This document shows positions 1 through 12,882 of a stretch of 64,000 bases of DNA, piece by piece; the stretch's first letter is position 1; every line of letters starts with the position of its first letter. Made by a program: the position numbers and the translations under genes. The stretch comes from Toxoplasma gondii ME49 (Eukaryota; Apicomplexa; Conoidasida; Eucoccidiorida; Sarcocystidae), in contig NC_031479.1 in NCBI RefSeq assembly GCF_000006565.2, positions 2,170,001-2,234,000 on the forward strand, written 5' to 3'. The notes under the pieces were generated by a model. It worked only from the letters and a program-made list of their open reading frames with translations, was not told the origin of the DNA and ran no database searches.

Positions 1-2199
1 GAACAGGTAACTGCGCCTGCGTGTGGCTCTCTACTTCGTCTTCAGGTCTCGACGCTGGTCTCCGTCGGCTTCGCTCCGTATAACGTTCGTCTTCACTGAG
101 GAGACACCCGTCCTCGCTGCGGCTCCCGTCAAATCGGCTACGGGAGGGCGGCGCCAGGCTCCAACGCTGAGACGCAGGTCGGAGTCGGTGGGGCAGAACC
201 GCCGTGCTCTCTTCGGGCACCAACAAACGAACTTCGCCTTTCCAGTTGTGGCATGAAGGCAGGTGGTTGGCTGCAGACGTTCGGCGAGACTTTATTAAGT
301 GTCGATACAACGCTGAAGACAGCTCGTCCTCGCCCTCCGCCTGTAGGCGGCCCGCCGCGAAGTAGAGAAGAACCGACGAAAAAGGAGACAGCGCATCTTC
401 ACTCGAGCCAAGCAAACCACGAGTAACTCTCGGGTCGCCTCCATCTTTTTCGCCATCTCTTTCTTCTTCCTGGACAACGCCGGAAGGACCAGCGAGCTGG
501 AGTGAACAGGCGGCATCAGCAGAGATGGCGAGGGCAGGAGGGAAGCGAGAAGCAATACGTAGACCTGCGCGCGTTGTTGTGTTGCCTACCTCGGCCTCGG
601 CTCCACTCGTTGCTCGTTGTTTTCTCTCTTTGTTTCCGTCGTTCTTGTCTTCTCGTTTCCCTCCGTCTTCACCTCCCTGGCCTTCACAGAGCGACGAAAG
701 CCCACCGTCTGTCCCCATCGCTGGGGTAGGAGGACCCGGCACTGTAGGCGCCGCCTCGCAGGCAGTGTGAGGCGAAGGGAGCTGCGAGGCCGCGACAGGG
801 GAATGGCCGTCAGAGAAGCCAGTACATGGGAGACGCCCCGAGCCTGAAGCCGAAGAGGCAGCCGGAGGGGCAGACCATCCAGGGGAAGGGGGCGCGGCAC
901 CAAAAGGAGCTAGAGGAAAGGAGCAGTCGTTGCATCCCTGTGGGCTTCCAGAGACTCCGAGTGCGTGTTGGTATACGCAACTTCCTGTGGCCCCCGAAGA
1001 GGCAGCCGGAGAAAACGGAGACGAATTGGTCGCGGCTGCTGTGAGGCCCGAGGCATGGAGATCTCCAGAAGGGAAGCGTGCGGAGTGTGGAGCCGCCGAG
1101 TTCGGAATCGGAGAGACGGAGGAGGTGGGAGGCACTGCAAAGGGAGACAGACTCGAAGCTCCTGGGCATGCGTTCTGAAAAGGCAGATCGACAGCGCTGT
1201 GTGGAGCCGAAGAAGCGACAGGGGCGGACGAAGGCCACGCAGGGGGCAAGAACGAAACGTGGGGACCAGGAGGCAAGGAACTCCCGTAGGCGGCCCCAGG
1301 TGGACATGCTAAAGAAGGAAGGACAACGGCTCTCTCCGGTTCCAGCCGCTCGACCAGGGGGACTTGACAGGAATCGGAGCCCGTCCAGAAGGGAGGAGGG
1401 GAAAAAGGAGACGAATAGGAAGGCGACGGATCAGGGGGACCAGCGGGTGGACGCGGGGACGGCGTGGGTCCCAGGGAAAATGCGGTTCCCGCCCCGACGC
1501 CCGTTCCGCCTCGCTCGTCTCCGGGCGTCAACACCGGCGCACAAGCCGCGCCCCCAGGTAGAGGAGACACGTGGCTGGGCGCGGGAGCGCCATAGGGAGA
1601 AGGAGAGAAGTGGTATGAAGCCGAAGGGGGACAATACGATGCTGAGGGGCGAGGGTAGAGGGAAGAGGAAGCGTAGGAAGCCGAAAGAAAGTGAGTCGAG
1701 TGGGAAGCTCCACATTCTGGAGCCCCGACGAACGAAGAAGGGACCGGATAATAAGAAGAGCCAGTCTGGGGTGGGTCGTTGGCACTGGAGAAGAACGCGG
1801 GGTCAGTCCTTTCGTTTTCTACCGGGGCTGCATGTAGGCTCGGAGGGTCACTTCCCTTCGGCTCGCCATATGTTTCGCTCTGCGCTCCAGCTTCGTCTGG
1901 GGGAAGCGGGAGAGGGCAGCAGACAGGCGCAACGTAGGACGAGGATACAGCTAGCGCGCGGGTCGTATCTCCTTCTCCGGCCCGTTCACATCCAGAAAAG
2001 AAATTGAAATCACCGACACTTCGACGGCCCGTGAGCGCATCTGGGCCACAGGTTTTGGGTGGTGAAACAAACACGAAGCCACCTTGCTCGCTGTCTCCTG
2101 CACACAAGTCGTCCTCGCCCGTTTCTCCCGCGTCTCCGGCGGGACCCCGGCCGTCTGGCGGCTCTGAGGAAAGCATTGGCGAAGAAAAGTTGGGAAATG
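1..2199 (-). CDS. Pro/Ser-rich hypothetical protein, partial (runs off left edge)
   Basis: One minus-strand frame has no stop from about 2237 to base 1, roughly 740 codons. I translated every line of it. The composition is coherent: Pro, Ser, Ala and Gly predominate in the 5' two thirds (for example SPSPYGAPAPSHVSPL near 1600), and it then turns acidic and Arg-rich towards base 1 (for example EDEVESHTQAQLPV). The rival frames show no such pattern. The frame's first in-frame stop upstream is a TGA near 2237. A pyrimidine-rich acceptor (TTTTTCCTTGCCAG) gives an exon start at 2199. An in-frame ATG at 2176 is the alternative start. I recognise no domain. The 3' end lies outside the window, so function is unknown. 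Coding status is an inference from the length of the open frame and its composition. Confidence 0.7.
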
Positions 2200-2215
2200 C
2201 TGGCAAGGAAAAAGG

Positions 2216-5200
2216 CTGCGATGGCGATTGGAATGTTCACGAGCACGGCAGGTCCCGCGGCAACGTGTCACTCGGAATTGCCGCAGTAGCCGCCGAGACA
2301 CAAGGAGCAAGGGGAGAGAAAACGAAAAATTATCCCTTTTGTAAGAAGTGTTCGTCAAGAAAATCTTTTAGAGCGACGACCAGGGCAACGTTACGGTGAT
2401 AAAGTCGCCTCACACAAGGAGTGAACCGGCTGGGTAGTCGGGGGTCTTTTTACCGACAACCGTAGAGCATGGACTCGACCCAGCACGTCACTCGCTGCAA
2501 AAAGCTCAGGAACAAATTTGTAGAATGGGGAGCAAGCGATGCCGTAAGACGGACAAAAATCGGGACGCGTGACACAGTGATTGAAACGGCTTTCTGTGCT
2601 GGAAGTCAGAGGGAAAAGACAAGGCGGGATCGGCGACGAGACGAGAATGGCTCCGGAGGGACGGGACAGACGGACAGCACGAAACTGAAGGAAAACGAAA
2701 AAGAATACAGAGAACGGTGACAATGGGAAGGGAGAAAGACTTGCAAGGGAGAGAAAAAATCGCAAAAAGTCTCGCTGGTTCCGACAATGGCGTGGTAATG
2801 TGCAGAGGGTTGGAAGTGACAACGCTGTTTAAGGGCAAACCGACTGAGACGGTGCGAGAAGCAAAACGATGGAAGCGAATCAAAGGAGAGAGACCGGAAA
2901 GAATGACGCTAGATTCGCAGCATACGAATGTCTGCATATAACAGCGCTTAGAGATTCTCGAGGAGTCTTGCTGGGTAGGAGGAGACAGCGGCTTCTGGAT
3001 GGCCGCCCCCCTTCGAAGGCAAATGGCAGAGAGTGCGGTAGTCGGGGAGAAACTCGACTGAAACATTGATGCGATGCTTCGAGGGATTCAATGGAAAGAA
3101 ACAGAAAGGAGCTCTTTCATGGTTTCACCTCTGAAAAGAGCAAAAAACTCGGAACGATGCTGCGACCATGCCACGAGGAGAGTGGATCGGTTAGCAACCC
3201 GCAACACACCCCCCTCGCACATGTAGCGGGTACATCTTCTGCCAAAAAAATCACTTGATGCCTTTCGCAGGTAACAGCAAAAGGAGCTGCAAACCTTTGT
3301 CGGATCCATCAAGCAGTTACGAAGAGGCATCCGAGCAAAGTGTGGAGGGCAAGCGCAGCAGCCTCTTCCTGCGGGAGACTGAAATGGTGTGTCGAACGCA
3401 CAGTTGATAGGCCCCACCTATCGAGGTAGCACAAGACGTGGTGTTTCTGTGGTACAGACTGCTTCGTTGAGTCTCGCTCACCATCACAAAAGGATCAGAC
3501 GGACTGGCGATGCACGGTTCCTAAGTTCACCGTTTCCAGATGCTCGACGTGGTCCGTTTCCTCACAAGCGCCTGTGAAGGAACAATGTGACCCGTCCCTG
3601 GAGAGTCTGGACAACAGGCAGGTTAGATGCAGGTGACCGCGCGGCGCAGCAGACAAGCACCGTAGGTTTGGCGACTGAACAGCTGAAAACCAGAGGATCT
3701 TTGCGTGTCTGCTACGTGCTCGAGACTGCAGTTCGCGCGTCATTCTCTCGGTGTGCGCTGCTCGCGCAAGAAAGCAGCAGTCCAAGAGATGCTCTCATTC
3801 TGAATGCGTGCGGTCTGTCAGCGAAGTTGCGGTCGTACCGATTGTTGGGTCTCACCACAGGACGTAGAGCAGAGAACGGGGCGTACATCGGGGGAGACAC
3901 GCACAGAGTAGAGGTTACGGCCAAGTAGCGGCCCCGATGATCAAACGTTCTGCCTCCGGAAGTGCGTGGCGCTTCTTCTTGGCGTCGTGCTCGCTCTAGC
4001 ATCACAAACGCTTCCTCCTTTGACGAGACAATCCTGTTCTGGAGGGCCTCTGGGGGACTTACTCTCTGGAGTAATCATCCTTGCCAGCTTTCACACGAAA
4101 ATTAGCGGTCCCCGGTGTCTGTAAACCTGGCCTTAGGCATGTCAAATGCAGCTGACCACCGCTTATTCTTAGCGCGGCAGGTAACAGCGTTGAAATAAGG
4201 TCCTGCAACAAACTTTGTCGCATTTATGTACTGGCATCTGAGGTGCGAACTTCTGCAGATATTCACTGTTCAGTGTGTCGTCATCAGCTCACACAAAATG
4301 CTCGATTTTGAAGACACTGCCGTGCGTCTTGATGCACTGGGTACGCGAATGGTATTTTTAGCACACCATGTAAACTGAGTTTCTGTTCCTCCTTTTCACC
4401 AGTTCACCGATCTAATTTCTGTCGTCAGCTAGTTTTGCAGTTATGTATCATGTTCGAGTCCAAATCAATTTCAGTTGAGACTCATGGTGGAAACACCGGC
4501 GTGGTATATCCATTTGAGCGCTAGGTACCCGCACCAGAAGCACCGCAACTGAAAGTGGCCATTTCCCCAGTTCGAAAAAGGTGACTCAGCTTCTCACAAA
4601 AGCGAGACACACGTGTTCACGAGGGGGCTTCCTCTCGCTTGTCTTATTTGCTAAAGCGGGAAAAACTGCCACCTGGAGGGTTCCGCCGATACGCGCGGCG
4701 CTAGCGCGGGTCAAGCTTCTGTGTTGCAGAACACAATATGCACGTAGTGGTGGAATTCCTTTGCCAAAACACGCTTTCTTAAGGCCATGAACGTTTATGC
4801 AAAAGATGCCTGTTTGGAACGTGTAAGTGCCCGTACCATCTACGCTGCCGCGAGAAAGCGTTTACCCTCGGTTTTCAGACCAGTCAGTGGGTCTCCCTGC
4901 AAGTCGCGGGTTCGAGGGGGCGGACGGTGGGGATGTGGACGTAGAGAGACGATGAAAGATGTAGATGACAACGCGAACAGGAACGAGGAGCAAGAGGCGC
5001 GCACATCATCCGTACAAGCGAAAGAGGGGTGCGGCCCTGGACTAGGCATGGTGAGCACTTCCGACAGTCGATTCACCATTTTGGCTAGTGGGGCCGCTTT
5101 ACTCTGCCAGGGGTCAGTTTTTTGCCGCTTTTGGTCGTCGGTGAAACGCAGAGCGACGTGCACGAGCGACAAAATGGTGTGCTAGCCGTCTGCGAGTTTG

Positions 5201-6959
5201 GCCTTGCTCATGAGCGTGTTTGGCAACAGCGGGGCGGCAAGTCTCGCGACTTCTACCTTCTCTCTCAGTCTCAGAAGTGCAACCTTTCTACCAGTTTCTT
5301 CCCGTTCCCTGCAAACAGCGGTTTGTCGCCCTTTCGGTGCGGTGCGCTGTGGGTAGAAGGCAGGCGTCGACGAAGCAAGAAAAACAGCTCCTTTTGTCTC
5401 TATTTTGTGCGTTAGTCATATCCTCTACAGGCAGCCGTCTCAAGGCGCCGGAGGAATGGTGCTGGATTTTTCCGACTTGCAAACCGTCCCGCGTTCTGTT
5501 GTGGGCACTCAAGCGCGTGTGTCTTTTTGCTAGCAGTCGCTGTGCACTGCTGCATTCGGCCTGCCTTTTGCAAGAATAACTTTTGGCTCCTGAGAGAGGA
5601 CCCAAGCGCCACTGGAAAGAGTCCCTAGACAGCTGAGAGAGAGAGTTGCAAGGAGAAGGCAACTCTCGCCAGGCCGGTTTTCTCTGCCTCATGGTCGCAA
5701 GCCGTGTGTGTGCTGTGGCCCACTTTCCGTTTTTAATCCTTTGCAAACGGAAACTTCTGTTTGTCAGACTTTCACTCATAGGGACGGGCGCCGTTCTTCG
5801 TTTCTTGTCTGTGAACTGTTAGTGCTCGCTTTATGGCAGTGGCACACCTGCCTCACCTGACTCATTCTCTGTCGCTCCTCTGCATTCTTTTTTCAAGACG
5901 ACACTTGTTTTTTAAGGTTACCCGTCTGGATTTCTCTCGTGCCTCTTTTTCCCTTGCACATATTTTGGTCGTCCTCGTCATCTTTCGTTTTCTCGCGTGC
6001 TCCCACGCAAACGACACCCAGACGGCTAGACCAGTCGTTGACAACGTCATTTATGTTCGCACCCTTTGTTACCCGTCTCGCGTCTTATTTTCTTCTATCC
6101 AAACTCCCTTTCACGGCCAACCCGTCGAGGTTTCGCTCCCGCCTTGCACTCGGTCTTGCCTTCGACGTCCGGACTACGCAGTCGCCAGGTAGCGTGCACT
6201 CCGATACTTGTCTTCATTCGCACCCGTCGTTGCCATGCAGCGGTTGAATTTTTTCTGCGTGGTTTTCTGACAACACCGGCAGTCCAAATCCTTGTATTTC
6301 CTCGTCAACGGGGAGTTTGCTCCCGTATCCCGGAAAACTCGTAGGTTCTTAAGTACTCCATCTTTCCGCTGTCGGTGACAGAGACCGAAGGCGAAACGTT
6401 CTGACATGCTCTCCTTGCTAGATTTTCAGGAAAAGCCATTTCTGATGACAATGCCCTTCTTGAAGCACCCTCTGAAATTCTCACTTTCTCCGTCGCTGCC
6501 GCCCCTCTACCACTGGTATTCGGCTCTGCGGTAGTTCTCGGACTGACCAGTCACCCTGCGTCGTTTCAGGAACGTGCTTCCCCACCCTTTCTGCAAGTCC
6601 TTGAGTCTGACCAGTTCTCTTTATTCCCTCCCTCCCTTCCCCCTACTCGGTTTTCGTTTGCTCATCCTTCTCTTCCCCTGTTTCTCCCCGCCTCTCCTTG
6701 TTTTCCGACAAAAGTTGTCTACCTCAGGTCCGTGATTGCACTCTAGACAGAAGGTGGGAGGCAAAAACGGAGGCACTCCATGGCTTAAAGTAACAAAGAA
6801 GGGAGATGACCAGCTCACATCGATATCGAAGACACGGGTCCGTCAATCCTTCAAAGTCGAAGCAGCTATGAGTAAAGCTCCTACCTTCCACGCCTATCGC
6901 ACACCGCTGTCTTGTTCCTCTCGTCCTCTCCAGTCTTCCCCGAGCTTAGACACGCAGTC
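2216..6959. other. Intergenic region between divergent genes
   Basis: This is the space between the minus-strand gene on the left and the plus-strand LRR gene. Only short frames with no recognisable protein are present. Pyrimidine-rich plus-strand stretches (5830-6120, 6560-6720) and a possible acceptor near 6931 look like 5' untranslated or promoter DNA for the LRR gene. I see no RNA gene. Confidence 0.5.
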
Positions 6960-9900
6960 ATGGATGCCAGCTGCAGCCGCAGCCGAGCATTGGAGAGGCG
7001 AGAGAAAGGCGAGCGTGTGAACGAGAACGCGGTCTCTCTCTGTACTCCAGAGACGATGACAGCGACCTCTCCATCGTACTCTTCTCTGCCGTCTTCCTCG
7101 TCTCAAGAGGTCTCCTCCGACCCATCCTCGCCGTCCACGCCTTGTCTGCGTCTGGCCGCTTCTGTGGCGCCCTCTCTGCCCGTGTCACCTGCCTCGGGGC
7201 CTCCTTGTATCCCCCTCACGTCTCGCCAGATCCCCGGTGCTCGCTCTGGAAAAGACAACACCTCGCTTTTCTCGCACTTTCTCTCGCCTTCTGGGCAGGA
7301 TCTCCTCTGCCTGCTTCTCCAGTTCCTCTCCTTGCATGACATTCTTGACCGGCTTCTGCCTGCTGCGAGACTCCTCCCCGTTGCAACCGCCTTTCGGACT
7401 CTTCACCGCCTCGCTCCTCCAAAGCGCCTGCGACCCGCGTTCGTTCAGTGGGCTTTGCCAGGCCACGAATCTCCAGGAGAGTCCCCTCCACGGCAACTGT
7501 CTCCTTCTTCCTCATCGTCTCTTTCTTCTTTTCCTGAGAATCCGAGTGTCACGTTCTACACACCGCCTAGCAGCCGTGACGTGGGTAGGCTCTGTCGCCT
7601 GACTTTGACGCCCCAGCACCTCTCGCTCGTTCACCAGCCGTCTCTTTCCCTTCTGCTCTCTTGTCGCTCAACGGAAGAGAGCCGAGGCGCCGCTGCTCGT
7701 ATTGCGGACGGAAGAAGAGGCGAGGAAACAAACGAGGACGCAAAAGCTGAATCGCGCGGCGGAGGAGCCTCCATGCGCGCCTTCCGCAACTCTGAGGACC
7801 ACAGATGTAGTGCAAACCGCACTCATGCGAATGTCGTTTTGTCCCCCCATCTCGAGAGCGGTGGATGGGAGATCGAGCTGGCCTGCTTCTCTGTCCAGCA
7901 CTGGAAACACCTCAGGGCTTCAAAGGACCTTGGCGACTCTCCTGTGCTTCCAAGCGCCGGCTGTGGCCAAGGAAGCGAGACAGAAGGATCCCGTGGGGAT
8001 TCTCTCTCGACGCAGAGGAGTCACGCAGCCGCGGCAGCACCCGCGAAAGACCCAGAAGTAAAACCGCATGCGTCGGAGGCAGTCGAGGGACCTGAGAGAA
8101 AAACAGGGCGAGATATGGAAGAGAGACAGGGACGGGATGCAGAGAGACAATTCGACTGTGACCGTGAAGCTGGTCTGGGCCTCGGCGGCGAGGGGGACCG
8201 GCGCGAAGCCGAGGAAAGGCGCGAATGTTTTCCTCTCCTAGCGTGCTCTGGCGCGCTCTCTGCACTGCGCATTTCCGCCTCGGAAGTCAATAGGCATGCA
8301 GTGAAAGTTTTGCGAGAGACGGTGATGCTGGCATTGGCTGCCCTTGCGCGCGACAGTGAGCGAAACACTTCGAAGGAGAGCCAGAAAGAGAAGTCCCCTG
8401 GAGACAGGAGTCTCTCGGCTCTCGCCGGTAGGCCTGCATCGCCCCACACCACTGGGGTTCTGTCTTCGTCTACAACAGAGTCTCCCTGCCTATGTCTTCG
8501 AACCGACGCGCCTCTCGATATTCCCTCGCCATTTTCATCCGATGCCATTTTCGCAGCGGTTTCTCTCCATCACTGCGGGGTGAGTGCTGCAGGTTTCCAT
8601 TCCCTTTGTGTGTCTGTTCTTCCACTCCTTGGTTCTCGCCTTCTGCGTCTCTCCCTGACCAACTGCCGGCTCGTGGCCGCCGACATGTCTTCTCTGTCTC
8701 TGGCGCTGCTGCGGCTGCCGCGCCTCGAGTTTCTCGATCTTTCAGACAACCTCCTGCAAGACTCAGGAGCGGTGCAGGTCCTTCTCGCTCTTGTCTCTTC
8801 CCACCGCCTGTTCTCGCAGGCCGCGCCGGACTCGCCAGAGCCGGAGGGCCGAGACGAGCGGACAGCGCCAGGACAGCAGGGCCTGGCGAGCCCAGAGAGA
8901 CACCATGCCGAGGGCGAGGACCAGAATGAAACGTCTGGAGACGATTCCGACGAGGGAGGTGATCGAGGGAAGACGACTGCGTCGTTCTTGCCCGGGGGGC
9001 GCTTAAAAGGCCCACTGCACGCGCCTCAAAGTCCCGGACGTCGAGGCAGCGCCAGGCCTGCGGCGGATCTCTCATCTCACACTTCGGCGCCCGAGTCGCC
9101 GCCGCGTTCGCAGAGGCGCGCGCGGGATACAGCGGGGCTGTTGAGTTTGAATTTGAGTGGGAACGACATTGAGGGCGGGCCTCTCTTTCGCGCGGTTCTC
9201 AAGGCTTACGTGGAGCGACACGCGCCGAACCTGGAAGTCCTCGACCTCTCGAACAACACCATCGACGGCGAGACAGTGCTTCTGCTGCGAGCGGCAGTCG
9301 CTCACAGAAGGGCCGCTGCAGCTGCGAGGTGCGCGCTGAGAACGCAACAGACTTCAGAGCTCGCTGACGCTTTCTCTGGCCCTCTCAGCCGCGGCGCGGA
9401 AGGCACAAACGCAGTGGGCGCCGAGAGAAAACACGCGCAAGTGAGGAGAGACAGAGAAACTGTCTCTCAGTCCGCCACCTCCGCCAGGAAGGGAGTCACG
9501 CGCTGCAGCCGCGACGGGAGACCCGAGGCCGAGCGGCCTAGAGAGACACACTATGGGAAGACATGCCGGTTGTCTTCGCCGCTCTTCTCGCGGCTCGAAG
9601 GAGAACGAGCAGGAGAGGAAGAACGACAAGAGGAAGCAGAAAGGGGAAAAGAAGGAGAACGAGGGGAAGAAGCGAAGCTGAACCGGAAGAAGGGTGAAGA
9701 GAAGGGTGTGGTGTGGGCCGGGGGAAAGGCCGCGCAGGGATGCAAACGCAGGAGAAGTCAAGAGGTCGTGAGTCGAGTGTCCCAGACTGCGTGGAAGAAA
9801 CGACGAACAGCCCCCGAGGGAGAAGAAGAAGCGTGGAGGGGTTTGGTGATTGACTTGCGAGAGAATTTTTGCAGGTGCGTCAACAGCAGCAGTGGGGAGA

Positions 9901-12882
9901 CGCAGGAGTCTCACGCGCGGCGGCCTGTGGGTTGTTTAGGCGTGATCGACAACACGTTGCTCCCTCGCCAGAAATGGCGGCGGTCACGCAGAGAGCAACC
10001 AGGAAGTCCGTTGGGCAAGGAACTCAAGCAACGAACGGATCGCACCCCAGACTGGCAGTGCGGGTTTCTCCTTGATGTCTGTGATTGCCATTTGAGGCGA
10101 CGAAAAGAAGCAGAGAGAGGCGATTCGCCCCTGCTGAGGCGCGCCAGATCCCTCGAGAACCACATCTCCTCCTGGGGCCAGCCAGAGCGCGAGGCGTTCC
10201 TCCACCTTCTCAGTTCCGACGCAACCTTCGCCGCCGACGTCCTTGCTGCATGCGCCATCCAGACGCCTCCAGAGATACAGGTAGGAGATCCAGAAGCAGA
10301 AAGTCCAGAAGAGGAAGAAGGAGCAGAAGAAGAAGAAGAAGTAGAAGACGAAGACTCAGAAGCAGAAGATAAGGAAGAGGAGACGAGAAGTTCCAGGACA
10401 TCCGGAGAAGAACTCGAGACCGCACCCGCCGACACCGGCCTCTCAGGTCGGTCCTTCTTTGTCGTTCGCTTCTTCTCATGGGAAACTAATGCTCGACAGT
10501 ATATGTGATACGAAATGGCACGGGGTTCTTTGCCGAGGAGTCTCGAACACTTTACTAATACACATGTGGATCTTCCGTTGTTACTGTCGATATTGGTGTG
10601 TATGTTTGTATGCGATGCATCCCTATGCACTACATACCTATGTGAGATATGTCCATGCATTCAAACATGTGTGGGATATATCCGTCTATACGAGTATACG
10701 TCCACGTTTCGGTATGTGGATGTTTGAGGAGGGAGAGCATTCTATGGGACCTGCTGCATCAACATGTTGCGCTCCCGGCGAGTGCCAGCCGGCTGCCTGA
10801 AAGTGCATACTGCCGCCGTTCTATCTCTCGGCTTAGTGACGGCTGAGAGGGGAAATTGGCAGGGACGGCCGGTGGCGTGCGAAGTGAAGGCCCCTACTCT
10901 CTCTGTTGCCTTTCAAGGCAACTCTTTGCGTTTCTTCAGACACGACGCGCCAGAAGAAGCGCAGGGCGGGGGGGGGGGGGGGGAGCATGTCGATACAAGG
11001 GTCTCCCTTGTCTGTCTCGGTTTTTGCTCTATCACTTTCTCTTTCCTCATTTTTCTCGTCTTTTTTCCGTCCTTCTCTTTCTCCTTGCCGTTCTCCTTCT
11101 CTTTCGTGTCCTTCTCAGTCTCCTGTTCCTTCTCGTCCGTCTCTGTCCTGTCCTCTCCTTTGTCATCGGGTCTTTCCCTTCTTTTCCCCTCTTGCAGCAA
11201 GTGTATTTCTTCCTTTGTTTGCCGTGTCTCCGTCAGGGGCGTCGCGTCACTCGCCGGCTCGAGCTTCGTCGCCCCACAGGGACTCGAACTCCCTGCCGGC
11301 CGCCCAGTGGTCGTGGGGTTTCCTGTCTCTGTCTCCGAAGAGTGCGACAAGTTCAGACAGCCGGAAGACGGGGGCCTTCTCTCTCGTGAATGCAGAGAAA
11401 CATCAGCCGTTTTTTGAGGCGGGAGAGGCCGGGACGAGCCGCGCTGCTTCTTCGCCTCCACACGACTTTCAGAGCGCGGGAGAGAGCACCTGCAAAGACA
11501 TGCCTCTGCGCGAAGCGCGTCTTGTGCCAGGTGATCCTTCCTCAAGTAGCGGGGCACCGGGTCCTTCTTGGCGAGTATCGCCTTGCGCGCGACCCGCAGG
11601 TGTCTCCTCTCTGTCTCAGGGGCCTCGCGAGACGTCAGGTTGCTTCTTCGCCGAAGTGGAAGCGAGGGAAGGAGAGAAATCTTGGGGTTCAAACGGCGAG
11701 AACTCGAAGCCTCTCCGGCCAACAATCCCGTCCGTACCAAATCTGGGGGTGCCGGCTTTGTCTTGTTCTCTCGGAGTTGCAGACGCCGACACCTGCGCGA
11801 GTGAGACCGCCTGCGTCGCCCTTTCCTCGTCTTCTGCAGGCGTCCACAACGATCGCGTCCTTTCCTCGTCTTCTGCTCTGGAGGGCCTCTCTCGGCACTC
11901 AGATGTTTCCGCAAGAGCTGCATCTCTTCCCGCCGAGAAGACTCAAGTGTGGAGTGAGGCGGGGAGAGTCGACAGGCTGTCCACATGTTCTTCGGTGCCC
12001 CGGGGGTCTGTAGACGCGGGCGAAGATCGCGAGAGCTTGGAGGGGAGACTCGAAGAAGACAGAGGCAGCAGCGACAGCTCCACACTACTTGGAGGGGACG
12101 AAGAAGACGAAGAGGAAGAAGAAGACGGAGACGAACGCTGCTTTCTCTTCCGTGGACGCAACTGCCGGGTGCCTGCGAGTGTGTTGCTTCGGAAAAAGTT
12201 CAAGCAACTTCAGAAGCGAGTTTCAAAGGCGAGGGAGTCTTCTCTCTCACCCCGCTCTCGCATCCGAGCACGCGTACTGCGGCGGCTAGTCGCCGACAGA
12301 GACGCGGAGAGCGAGGCGCCCGAGGCGAGAGAAGCAGAGATCGTGTGCAATGATGGCGGAGTGAACAGGAAGAACAACGAAGGACTCTTACCGGCGAAGC
12401 GGCAGAGAGGCGAGGGATGGGGCAGCGAAAACGAAGGTGAGGAGTCTGGAGGACAGCCTGCGGGGAAGCGTCTGGTAAGACAGGAAGGCGAGAACAGAGA
12501 CAGAGAGGAACGAGAACGGACAGGAGAACTTGATGGCGGTGTTGTCGAAGTAGAAACCTGTCATCGACAGAAGGGGACAGCCGCAGCACAGCAGAGAGAG
12601 GGGGGCGTTTGTGAAAAGGTTGAGAGAGCAACCCAGGAGGGAACTCACTCGAGAGAAAACACCGGCGACGCTACCTGCGAACTACAGGAGGACGATGATG
12701 AATCGTATGACGAAAGTGAAGATGAAAGTGGAGATGAAAGCGGAATGACAGACAGCGACGAAGACGACGTGGATGAAGAAGAGGTGAACGACTTGCTCCT
12801 GGACGCCGCCGAAGAAGTGGAAGAATGTTTTATGAGTTCGAACAGAGGAAGCCGGAGGGCCGGGCGATCGAGATGCATTTGA
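6960..12882 (+). CDS. Leucine-rich repeat protein with F-box-like segment and acidic tail
   Basis: Two exons, 6960-10446 and 11198-12882, join in phase (G|CA) for 1,723 residues. The start is the first ATG in the long frame (MDASCSRSRALERREK). Residues about 110-150 (QDLLCLLLQFLSLHDILDRL) look like an F-box helix pair. Residues about 527-615 and 724-784 hold RI-type LRRs such as LRLPRLEFLDLSDNLLQDSG and APNLEVLDLSNNTIDGET. Between and after them are long charged Arg/Glu-rich stretches. The end of exon 1 is Glu-rich, and the C-terminus has repeated Asp/Glu/Ser blocks (DESYDESEDESGDESG) followed by a basic end. An F-box plus LRR suggests a substrate adaptor of an SCF ubiquitin ligase, but the F-box match is by eye. 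The second exon could instead be a separate gene; the matching phase and the TTTTCCCCTCTTGCAG acceptor favour one gene. Confidence 0.65.
10968..10983 (+). repeat. 16-base poly-G run in an intron
   Basis: There are sixteen consecutive G between the two exons of the LRR gene. It is a likely site of length variation or sequencing error. Confidence 0.9.

Noticed and set aside
1078..2007. 309-codon plus-strand frame rich in Arg/Lys
   Set aside because: It is the antisense shadow of the longer minus-strand frame that is open through 1-2237. Its composition is only the complement of the Pro/Ser codons.
4440..4480. GTTCGAGTCC, resembling a tRNA T-arm box
   Set aside because: There is no acceptor stem or anticodon arm around it. 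A similar string near 29020 also lacks tRNA structure.
10913..12085. 390-codon minus-strand frame
   Set aside because: It is the antisense shadow of the second LRR-gene exon, with no motif.
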